A stretch of 5,195 bases of DNA from Acidobacteriota bacterium (GTDB lineage: Bacteria > Acidobacteriota > Terriglobia > Bryobacterales > Bryobacteraceae), in NCBI GenBank assembly GCA_021788955.1, contig JAJYKC010000252.1:1-5195 (forward strand). Direction: 5' to 3'. The notes under the pieces were generated by a model. It worked only from the letters and a program-made list of their open reading frames with translations, searched no databases and was not told where the DNA came from. Shown here in pieces: positions 1-5,195 of the stretch. The translations under genes and the position numbers were made by a program. Positions within the stretch are counted from its first letter, which is position 1. Each line of letters opens with the position of its first letter.

Positions 1-282
1 CCCGATTACAAGGCTGCGCGCGGTCTCCAGCCGATCCGCGACTGGACGTGGACCGGTCATACCTTGCGGTGTCTCAAGGTGCTCACCGTCAACGAGAATC
101 GCGCGGTGATCGGTTTCCTCGATGAGGCGATGCCGGGCCGGCGGCAGACCGCCTCCGAAATCGCCTTCTACAACAACCGGCGCGAGCGGCAGTGGGGAGT
201 GTCCCCGCACGACCGCGAGGCGCTCCTCAAGGTGATGCTCAACCACCGTCCTATCGTGACCGTGCAGGCCCAGGCGGCATAA
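1..282 (+). CDS. Small phage structural protein, 3' part (possible tail-completion/neck protein)
   Basis: The frame is open from the left edge, so the true start lies outside the window; 93 residues and the TAA stop are visible. A TTG at 64 could be read as a start, but the frame continues upstream with plausible protein (PDYKAARGLQPIRDWTWTGH), so I treat it as internal. The visible part has a short beta-rich stretch (RCLKVLTV, AVIGFLDE), then a basic segment with YNNRRERQWGVSPHDREALL. An aromatic/Arg-rich piece followed by G-[VL]-S-x-x-D near the C-terminus recalls the end of HK97 gp10-type and gpG-type tail-completion or neck proteins, which attach the tail to the head. That match is by eye and weak. 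Its position directly before a tape measure gene, 1 base apart, supports a tail morphogenesis role in the same transcript. It could instead be another minor virion protein. Confidence 0.45.
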   Translation, partial: PDYKAARGLQPIRDWTWTGHTLRCLKVLTVNENRAVIGFLDEAMPGRRQTASEIAFYNNRRERQWGVSPHDREALLKVMLNHRPIVTVQAQAA

Positions 283-283
283 T

Positions 284-3200
284 ATGGCCGATCAAGCGGA
301 AAAGGTTGTACTCGAAGCCGAAGACCTGGTGACGCCGGCCGTTGGCAAGGCCAACGCCGGACTGGAGAGCTTCGAGAAGAGAGCCGAGGCGGCGCACGGC
401 AAGGTCATCCGCATCACGGACCAGACCCGGTCCAGTGTGCAGCGCCTGATCGCGTCTCTCGAAAAGCAGGCCGAGGCTTATGGCAAGAGCGGTGTCGAGC
501 GGCTCATTTCGCAACGGGACCAACTCCTGCAGCGGTACGCCAAAGAGCCAGCGGCCATCGACGCGATCACCAAGTCCTACGAGAAGATGATCGCGGTCGA
601 GGAGAAGGCCGCACGTGAGGCGCTGGCCACCAAGGCGGCCAGGGAAGCCGAGGAGGCGCTGAAAAAGCACACCGAGGCCATCAAATCCTTTGGAGATCGC
701 ATTGCCGAGTTCGTCGACAACCCAATCCAGGGGGCGAAGGGCGCCATTAGCTCCCTGCTTTCCACGATGGGGCCGTTCGGCGTGGGCATCCTGGCGGGGG
801 CGACCGCCCTGGCTGGCTTCGCTGCTGCGGCATTTGAGGCGGCCAAGAGTCTGGGGGAATATGGCACGCGGGTGAAGGATGCCGAACTGCGTACCGGCCT
901 GACCGCCAAAGAGGTCGGCCAGTTCGGCTTCGCGGCGAAGGCCGTCGGCCAGGATATCTCGATTGTCGAGCGTCTCATGCGGGGCCTGTCCCAGGCTGCG
1001 GACGAGAATTCCAGCCAAGGAGAGAAGGCGCGCGTCACCCTGCAGCGGTTGGGCGTGGATATGCGGAACGCCGCGGGCGAGATGAAGCCCACCTCCGAGA
1101 TCCTGGTCGAAATCTCGGAAGGGTTGAACAAACTTCCGGTAGGACTGCAACGGGACGCCGCCGCCATGGAGTTGTTTAAGCGGGTCGGCGTGGAAGCCAT
1201 CCCGTTCATGACGGAGTTGAACGAGAACCTCCGCATCGCGCACGAGCAGGGCTTTGGGCCCACCGAGGAGGACGTGCGCCGCTTCCAGGAATATCAGCGC
1301 GAGGTCGCGCAACTGGAAACGAAATGGGATTTGCTGATCCGGAAATTCAAAGAGGGCATCGTCATCACGGTGTCCTGGGTCGGCAAGGGCGTCGATTGGT
1401 TCCTGAATAACGTCGGCACGGCCGGAGATGACGAGCGCCAGCGCAGGGAAGAGGATCAGGCCCGCCAGGAGGCTGCGGCCATTCGCGCGGCGGGTGGCCC
1501 CGGCGCCAGCATGTCGCGCAGCGCGCACCGCCGCGAAGTCGCGGATATGGAGCGGCGCGCGCCCGGCATCGTGGCGAACCGGGATGCCGTTGAGCGGCAG
1601 ATGGCCGATCTTCGTGGCCAGCAGCAGAGCCTCATCGGCAATTTCGGGTGGTTGCAGATGCTTGCGCCCACCGAGGAAGAAGTGGGCCGCATGCGCAAAG
1701 CGGCCGATCTCCAGAAGCAGATCGAGGGTTTGCAGCGCGAGTTGGAGGGCGCCCAGCAGGCGACGCACCGGATGGATCTCCGCGCCGGTAAGGAGGAGAC
1801 GGAGCGCCTGCGCGCCCGCTTCTTCGGCACGCACGAGGGCATGGAGAAGGCGTATGCCGATGCGAAGAAGGACGTGGAGCGGTACCAGAAGGAACTGTTC
1901 GACCCCGAAAAGCCGCTGACCAAATCGGAGGTTACGGAACTGGCGGGGAAGCTCCACACGGCGCAAGCGAGCGAGTCCCTGTGGAAGTCGGCTCTCGATT
2001 CCGAGAAGAACCAGTCAGAGGCGCTCAAAGACTTCCGCCGGCAGGCTGCCGAATTCGAAAAGAAAGGCGACGACGCAGAACTCTCGGCCATCGAGAACCT
2101 CTACCGCCAGCGGGACCTCCTGCTGGAGCAGGCCGCCAAGGTGAAGGCCTCCGAGGCCGAGATTGCGGCGATCCGGAAGGCGGCGGATGACCAGGCGGCG
2201 CCCGTCGTAAAGAAGGCCACCGAGGATTTCGAGAAATACGACCAGCAGCGCCAGATCGACCAGACCAAGAAGATGATGTCGCTGTTCCTCCCATCCAAGG
2301 AGCAGATGAAGGACTGGGACGACGTTTTCAAAGCGCAGGAGCGGATCGAGGATATCGGAGTCCAGGAGCAGCGGGAGGAACTGCGGCGGCACGCCACCGG
2401 GCAGGCGCGCATGGCGAAGACGCCAGAGGAGGCCTACCAGGTGCGCGTGGACCTTGCCCTCCAGTTAGCCGATATCGAGGTCGCCAGGATCGACCGCGAG
2501 CAGAACGCCGCGCGAAAAATGATCCTGGCCGCCGAGGCGCAGAAAGAACTGTTCACGGGGCTGGCAGCCGCACAGGACGAGCTCGATGAGAAACGCGCAG
2601 CCGCGGACCACAAGCGGGAGGAGGACCGGCAGCACCAGTTGCAGGAGATCGAGAAAGCCACATCCGGGCTGGCGCATACGCTCTTCACCAAACCGGGCGA
2701 TTTCCCGAAGCAGCTCGGGTCGACCGTCCGCGAGGCCACGCTGAAGCCCGTCGAGGAGGGTCTCGGCGGCATGGTTGCGAATGCCATTCACCCGTTGCTG
2801 TTCGGCCAGAACGGCATCGCCAGCATCCTGGGCGGCTCCTTCGGCGGTGGCATCAAGCAGGACCCGATCACGGTCACGTCCGACAACACGACGGCGACCA
2901 AACAGAACTCCAACGCGATCTGGTTGCTCACCGCCGTCCTGTCGGAGTTTATGGGCAGGAGCGTACCCGCGCTCACGTCCCAGGGCGGCGCGGTGGCGCC
3001 GAATATCGGGGTTGCGTCGCCTTCCGGCTTCCTGACGCAGATGCTCCGCAATACCGGAGGCCTGCCGCGGTTCGCCGAAGGCGGCGTGGTAACGGGGCCG
3101 AGCATTGTGGGCGAGGCTGGCCCGGAACTGGTAATCCCGCTGAAGCGCCTCCGAAACATGGGCCTGCCGCCCAGCGTGAACCTGGTGGGCCATTACGGGC

Positions 3201-4663
3201 CGGAGACGGATGCGGCATTGGAGAAGGCCACCATGGGGCTGTTCAACATCGCGCTGCCGGCGGGCCTCAGCGCACTTGGCGGGCCTGCCGGTATCAGCGT
3301 CGGCGAGAGCCTCATGGCGCTGCTGACAGGCGGTGTGGCCGCGATGACGCCCGAGCGCAGGGACGGCGTGATGCTGGGCATGGTGCCTATGGGCCCGCCG
3401 GGAGCGGGCGGGTACGCGGCGTTGAGCGACGAGGCGAAGCTGGCCCGCATCGCCACGATGGTGAAAAAGGTCCAGGTAACGACCCGTCCTGGGGAATGGA
3501 TGGAGATGCCCGGCCAGACGCTCTGGCTCGGTCCGCAGCAGCGATTCACGTGGCCGGGCGGCAATGAGGACGTGTTCTACAGTGGCGAAGGGCTGATTCG
3601 CGATGTCTACAATCCGAAGGTCCCGGCCACCAAACAGCGAATCAGCACACTGGGTATTCCCGAGGAGTTGCGCGGTCAGGGCATCGGGCAGGCGCTGTAT
3701 CTGGCGGCGATGAAGCACGGCCCGATTAATTGGGAGGAGCCGTTCGAGAGCTTGAAGCTCACGGAGCAGTCATCGCAGGTTCGCGCCGCGCTGGTCCGCA
3801 AAGGCCTCGCAGAACGCGAGGGCGATTGGATGCGCCTCACGGACTTGGCGCGTGAACTGCTTGGGACGGAACCGCTCTCGGGTTCCGCTTCCGTGCGCGC
3901 GCCGCGCGACCTGGAGTACATGCGGAAGCCGAAGATCGGTCCCCGGGGCGTGAGCGATCCGGAGTCCGAATGGTATTGGAAGGAGGGCGGGCGCGACGTG
4001 TGGGGGATGACGCATGAGCAACGTGTCGCCCTCGGCCGCAAAGGCGGCGCGAAGAGCGGCGAGACGCGACGCACGATCATGGCGAACCGCGATCCGGAAC
4101 TGGACCCGAGCGGCAACTACATCGGCCTTCCGGTGGATGTTCCAGAAACCACGCACGCGGCCAGCGAGTTGCTCGACGCGCTCTATCCACATTTGCGCGA
4201 CGCATTCGTCAAGACGGAGCGGCAAATCCGGAGCCAGCAGAGCGGGCGTATGGGCGGTCGCGGGAAACTGCCACAGTACGACGAGGGCGGCACGGTCGCC
4301 AGGACCGGTACGGCGGTCGTCCACGAGGGCGAGGCTGTGGTGCCCCGCGCCGATACGCTGAAGCGGAGCATCGATGCGTTGACGTTCGAATTGCACGGCA
4401 ACACCGGCGTGCTGGGCTGGTTCGCGAAGTCGATGATCCAGCCGATGATGGGCGGGCGCGCCCCGTCGTTGCCGATTCCTGTTCCCGGCATCGGCACGGT
4501 GAACATCCCGCCTTTGTTCGGCGGCGGCTCTGAGACGGCATCAGCCGGCACGATTATCTACGCGTCGACGCCGGTCGGTAACGGCTCCAGTGATGGCGGC
4601 AGCGGGGCGGGCGGTTATTCCCCGGTCGGCGGATACACCCCCTGTTTACCACCTCTAACATAG
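284..4663 (+). CDS. Phage tail tape measure protein with embedded GNAT-like segment
   Basis: Predicted tail-length ruler of a long-tailed (siphovirus- or myovirus-like) phage: it lies inside the tail tube, sets tube length during assembly and is released on DNA ejection. The ATG is 1 base after the previous stop, with a weak Shine-Dalgarno (AGGCGG, 272-277) 6 bases upstream, which suggests coupled translation. Seen in 1459 residues: charged helices (about 1-150); a Gly/Ala-rich hydrophobic stretch (about 163-184); a conserved-looking globular core (about 200-310, from ELRTGLTAKEVGQFGFAAKA to AIPFMTEL); long Glu/Arg/Ala/Gln-rich helices (about 380-800); Gly-rich hydrophobic pieces (829-860); an N-T-x-A-T-x-x-N type segment (868-891); and the signature EGGVVTGPSIVGEAGPE (932-948). 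A non-standard region with a GNAT-like segment and a second signature (1334-1354) follow. Large size, the helical ruler and the signature are typical of the family. Odd points are the inserted region and the last six residues, which include the only cysteine (C1454) and TTA and CTA codons, suggesting that the native 3' end is lost. Identity is secure; the C-terminal interpretation is not. Confidence 0.9.
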   Translation: MADQAEKVVLEAEDLVTPAVGKANAGLESFEKRAEAAHGKVIRITDQTRSSVQRLIASLEKQAEAYGKSGVERLISQRDQLLQRYAKEPAAIDAITKSYEKMIAVEEKAAREALATKAAREAEEALKKHTEAIKSFGDRIAEFVDNPIQGAKGAISSLLSTMGPFGVGILAGATALAGFAAAAFEAAKSLGEYGTRVKDAELRTGLTAKEVGQFGFAAKAVGQDISIVERLMRGLSQAADENSSQGEKARVTLQRLGVDMRNAAGEMKPTSEILVEISEGLNKLPVGLQRDAAAMELFKRVGVEAIPFMTELNENLRIAHEQGFGPTEEDVRRFQEYQREVAQLETKWDLLIRKFKEGIVITVSWVGKGVDWFLNNVGTAGDDERQRREEDQARQEAAAIRAAGGPGASMSRSAHRREVADMERRAPGIVANRDAVERQMADLRGQQQSLIGNFGWLQMLAPTEEEVGRMRKAADLQKQIEGLQRELEGAQQATHRMDLRAGKEETERLRARFFGTHEGMEKAYADAKKDVERYQKELFDPEKPLTKSEVTELAGKLHTAQASESLWKSALDSEKNQSEALKDFRRQAAEFEKKGDDAELSAIENLYRQRDLLLEQAAKVKASEAEIAAIRKAADDQAAPVVKKATEDFEKYDQQRQIDQTKKMMSLFLPSKEQMKDWDDVFKAQERIEDIGVQEQREELRRHATGQARMAKTPEEAYQVRVDLALQLADIEVARIDREQNAARKMILAAEAQKELFTGLAAAQDELDEKRAAADHKREEDRQHQLQEIEKATSGLAHTLFTKPGDFPKQLGSTVREATLKPVEEGLGGMVANAIHPLLFGQNGIASILGGSFGGGIKQDPITVTSDNTTATKQNSNAIWLLTAVLSEFMGRSVPALTSQGGAVAPNIGVASPSGFLTQMLRNTGGLPRFAEGGVVTGPSIVGEAGPELVIPLKRLRNMGLPPSVNLVGHYGPETDAALEKATMGLFNIALPAGLSALGGPAGISVGESLMALLTGGVAAMTPERRDGVMLGMVPMGPPGAGGYAALSDEAKLARIATMVKKVQVTTRPGEWMEMPGQTLWLGPQQRFTWPGGNEDVFYSGEGLIRDVYNPKVPATKQRISTLGIPEELRGQGIGQALYLAAMKHGPINWEEPFESLKLTEQSSQVRAALVRKGLAEREGDWMRLTDLARELLGTEPLSGSASVRAPRDLEYMRKPKIGPRGVSDPESEWYWKEGGRDVWGMTHEQRVALGRKGGAKSGETRRTIMANRDPELDPSGNYIGLPVDVPETTHAASELLDALYPHLRDAFVKTERQIRSQQSGRMGGRGKLPQYDEGGTVARTGTAVVHEGEAVVPRADTLKRSIDALTFELHGNTGVLGWFAKSMIQPMMGGRAPSLPIPVPGIGTVNIPPLFGGGSETASAGTIIYASTPVGNGSSDGGSGAGGYSPVGGYTPCLPPLT
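3071..3142 (+). repeat. Tape measure C-terminal signature, copy 1
   Basis: Residues 930-953 of the tape measure protein read F-A-EGGVVTGPSIVGEAGPE followed by LVIPL. Glycine-rich 'GG-V-TGPs-vGEAGPE-viPL' is a recurrent segment near the C-terminus of many tape measure proteins, where it normally appears once. A related copy lies at 4277-4345. The similarity is at protein level only; the DNA of the two copies is diverged. Confidence 0.75.
3461..3865 (+). other. GNAT acetyltransferase-like segment inside the tape measure protein
   Basis: This covers about residues 1060-1194. The key stretch is RISTLGIPEELRGQGIGQAL (1119-1138), which fits GNAT motif A: a beta strand, then R/Q-x-x-G-x-G/A (R1130, G1133, G1135), then the helix QALYLAAMKH. 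In true GNATs this loop binds the pyrophosphate of acetyl-CoA. Before it are two aromatic-rich strands (WMEMPGQTLWLGP, DVFYSGEGLIRDVYNP); after it comes SSQVRAALVRKGLAEREGDW, which resembles the GNAT 'a..ly.k.Gl' helix and final strand. The frame is continuous with the tape measure, without stop or frameshift. Phage structural and polyvalent proteins can carry enzyme domains, so a virion-borne enzyme is possible. A degenerate or structural fold without catalysis is equally possible. Boundaries are approximate. Confidence 0.5.
4277..4345 (+). repeat. Tape measure C-terminal signature, copy 2
   Basis: Residues 1332-1354 read Y-D-EGGTVARTGTAVVHEGE followed by AVVP. It aligns with copy 1 as EGG-[VT]-V, TG-[PT]-[SA]-[IV]-V, [GH]-E, then a hydrophobic pair and P, with a two-residue insertion (A-R) and a one-residue deletion. 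It sits about 400 residues after copy 1, beyond the GNAT-like segment. Both variants of this motif are typical of tape measure C-termini, so this copy may mark the original C-terminal domain, or a duplicated one. Confidence 0.6.
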
Positions 4664-4664
4664 T
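4638..4664. other. Phage-to-chromosome junction (inferred breakpoint)
   Basis: Left of this point the DNA is strongly GC-rich with GC-ending codons; right of it the DNA is AT-rich and non-coding. The final codons of the tape measure ORF (TGT TTA CCA CCT CTA ACA TAG) do not match the codon use of the preceding 1450 codons. The breakpoint lies most likely between 4638 and 4645. I see no tRNA, integrase, insertion-sequence end or clear target duplication here, so the mechanism is unknown. Confidence 0.5.
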
Positions 4665-4769
4665 TTCCCACAGGTCTGCAATGGTACTAAAGTATTATTC
4701 CTCCAGGGGCACCTTCATAGCATAAGTGATGTTTTTTCAGCAAGAAGCAAGGAAAAACGCCACCTAGAC

Positions 4770-4783
4770 GAAAGTATACTTTC
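4770..4783. promoter_or_regulatory. 14-bp perfect palindrome, candidate operator
   Basis: The sequence GAAAGTATACTTTC is its own reverse complement over all 14 bases, with no spacer. It lies 20 bases before a TATAAT box and 99 bases before the lipoprotein start codon. A symmetric site at this position fits a dimeric transcriptional regulator binding just upstream of, or over, the promoter. Its right half (ACTTTCT, 4778-4784) recurs in direct orientation at 4793-4799. No regulator family can be named from the sequence. Confidence 0.4.
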
Positions 4784-4803
4784 TTTTTATTGACTTTCTA
4801 GTT

Positions 4804-4809
4804 TATAAT
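4804..4809 (+). promoter_or_regulatory. Candidate -10 box of the lipoprotein gene promoter
   Basis: TATAAT is a perfect match to the -10 consensus of housekeeping sigma factors and lies in an AT-rich tract. There is no good -35 at the usual 17-base spacing (TTCTTT at 4781-4786). A nice TTGACT at 4790-4795 is only 8 bases away, too close for a normal pair. Transcription would start near 4816 and give a leader of about 67 bases. The promoter may therefore depend on an activator, use a different sigma factor, or lie elsewhere. Confidence 0.4.
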
Positions 4810-4837
4810 CTTTCGCCTGAGAGGGGGAGCTTTCAAT

Positions 4838-4860
4838 CCAGCTACGCGCCAGTAGCGTGG
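4838..4860 (+). promoter_or_regulatory. Leader hairpin upstream of the lipoprotein gene
   Basis: CCAGCTAC (4838-4845) pairs with GTAGC-G-TGG (4852-4860) to give an 8-bp stem with one bulged G and a 6-base loop, GCGCCA. It ends 10 bases before the ribosome binding site and no T-run follows, so it is not a simple terminator. It could protect the mRNA 5' end or influence access to the ribosome site. I do not recognise it as a known riboswitch. Confidence 0.35.
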
Positions 4861-4872
4861 TCAGTACCGTGG
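4850..4872 (+). repeat. Tandem 11-mer repeat touching the ribosome binding site
   Basis: CAGTAGCGTGG (4850-4860) and CAGTACCGTGG (4862-4872) match at 10 of 11 bases with a 12-base period. The first copy is part of the leader hairpin; the second runs into the GGAGG ribosome site. The second copy could compete for the hairpin's left arm only weakly, because the differing base falls in the stem. Confidence 0.4.
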
Positions 4873-4875
4873 AGG
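4871..4875 (+). promoter_or_regulatory. Ribosome binding site of the lipoprotein gene
   Basis: GGAGG is a strong Shine-Dalgarno sequence 7 bases before the ATG at 4883. It fixes the start of the lipoprotein gene and contrasts with the weak site before the tape measure gene. Confidence 0.8.
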
Positions 4876-4882
4876 TATTACG

Positions 4883-5195
4883 ATGCAGGGAAAGTTATCC
4901 CTTCTCTTTGCAAGATTTCGATCTGCAAGTCGTCGGGCCCATTTCGTAACCGTGGCAGGAGGATTCGCCCTTCTTGCCGCTTCAGCTTTTTTCATTATCT
5001 CCTGCGGGGGTTCGAGCGGAAGCACCGTTGCACCCCCTCCGGTTCCATCAATTCAAAACATTAACAATTCCACCGATCCCTCCAGCCCGGTCGGCCTGCC
5101 GATTGAAATCAACGGCAGCGGTTTTCAAAGTTCACCGGGGCAGGTGATCTTCACCCAGTCGTCCAGCGGAATCACGGCCACAGTTACGCCAAATG
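4883..5195 (+). CDS. Putative lipoprotein with IPT/TIG domain, 5' part
   Basis: The first 104 codons are visible and the frame is still open at the right edge. The ATG is chosen from the GGAGG site. Residues 1-20 are basic (R11, R13, R17, R18, H20). Residues 21-39 form a hydrophobic helix. IISC (38-41) fits a lipobox, so signal peptidase II should cleave before C41, leaving a lipid-anchored protein starting CGGSSGS. A short Ser/Pro-rich linker (APPPVP, 50-55) leads into a segment from about 56 that looks like the start of an IPT/TIG immunoglobulin-like fold: P-S-I-Q-N-I, then G-x-P-I-E-I-N-G-S-G-F (71-81), then P-G-Q-V-I-F (85-90). IPT/TIG domains occur in bacterial surface and secreted proteins, often in tandem. 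The residue after C41 is Gly, not Asp, so in a diderm host outer-membrane sorting is likely. Its substrate or partner cannot be read from this fragment. GC is about 53-57%, lower than the phage part, so it is probably a host gene unrelated to the tail module. Confidence 0.75.
   Translation, partial: MQGKLSLLFARFRSASRRAHFVTVAGGFALLAASAFFIISCGGSSGSTVAPPPVPSIQNINNSTDPSSPVGLPIEINGSGFQSSPGQVIFTQSSSGITATVTPN

Noticed and set aside
1..282. Tail assembly chaperone with programmed frameshift before the tape measure
   Set aside because: No slippery heptamer or overlapping extension frame is visible, and the protein does not resemble a chaperone.
251..1966. 571-codon open frame on the minus strand
   Set aside because: It lies entirely antisense to the tape measure gene, has biased low-complexity Leu/Arg/Gly/His-rich protein with no family resemblance, and is expected from GC-rich codon use.
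2465..3718. 417-codon open frame on the minus strand
   Set aside because: It is antisense to the C-terminal half of the tape measure gene and rich in Arg/His/Ala without motifs; a compositional shadow.
4641..4674. CCTGT/ACAGG inverted repeat around the tape measure stop as an element end
   Set aside because: Only 5 bp match across a 24-base gap, with no further complementarity.
4720..4740. T-run GTTTTTTC as a terminator of the tail operon
   Set aside because: No stable GC-rich stem precedes the six Ts.
4790..4809. TTGACT and TATAAT read as a standard -35/-10 pair
   Set aside because: The spacing is 8 bases rather than about 17, so they cannot both be used by the same polymerase in the usual way.
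4621..5095. 10-bp direct repeat CCCGGTCGGC (4621-4630 and 5086-5095) as an attachment or target duplication
   Set aside because: Both copies are coding, both encode P-V-G, and a GC-rich 10-mer repeated within 500 bases is likely chance.

Overview
The window is a high-GC phage tail module that stops abruptly and is followed by ordinary bacterial chromosome. The left 4.66 kb is GC-rich (72% by hand count in 4561-4620) and holds two closely packed plus-strand genes. The first is the 3' end of a small phage structural gene that runs in from the left edge. The second is a complete 1459-residue tail tape measure protein, whose start codon lies 1 base after the stop of the first. At about 4640 the composition falls to 35-38% GC (hand count, 4681-4800). 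After a 219-base intergenic region comes the 5' part of a lipoprotein gene at about 53-57% GC, which runs off the right edge.

The tape measure protein has the expected order: a helical N-terminus, a Gly/Ala-rich hydrophobic segment, a conserved globular core, a long charged helical 'ruler', and the glycine-rich C-terminal signature (EGG..TGPS.VGEAGPE..IPL). Its C-terminal part is unusual. The signature occurs a second time about 400 residues later (EGG.V..TGTAVVHEGE..VP). Between the copies lie a hydrophobic stretch, a segment resembling a GNAT acetyltransferase core with the motif RGQGIG, and a short basic KGG-like segment. This is the most interesting content of the window.

The phage module has no further tail genes to its right, although baseplate and tail-tip genes normally follow the tape measure gene. 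The last six codons of the tape measure ORF (C-L-P-P-L-T) use codons unlike the rest and contain its only cysteine. I infer that the phage sequence is broken off near 4640, by prophage decay, by the edge of a mobile element, or by an assembly join. The sequence alone cannot separate these.

The lipoprotein gene has a strong ribosome binding site, a signal peptide with a lipobox, and the beginning of an IPT/TIG immunoglobulin-like domain. Its leader has a perfect 14-bp palindrome, a TATAAT box, a hairpin and a short tandem repeat overlapping the ribosome binding site. The Cys-Gly-Gly-Ser lipoprotein with a Pro-rich linker and IPT/TIG domain is a style common in Acidobacteriota and related soil bacteria. 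That assignment of the host is a weak inference. No tRNA, rRNA, CRISPR array, integrase or insertion sequence is visible.
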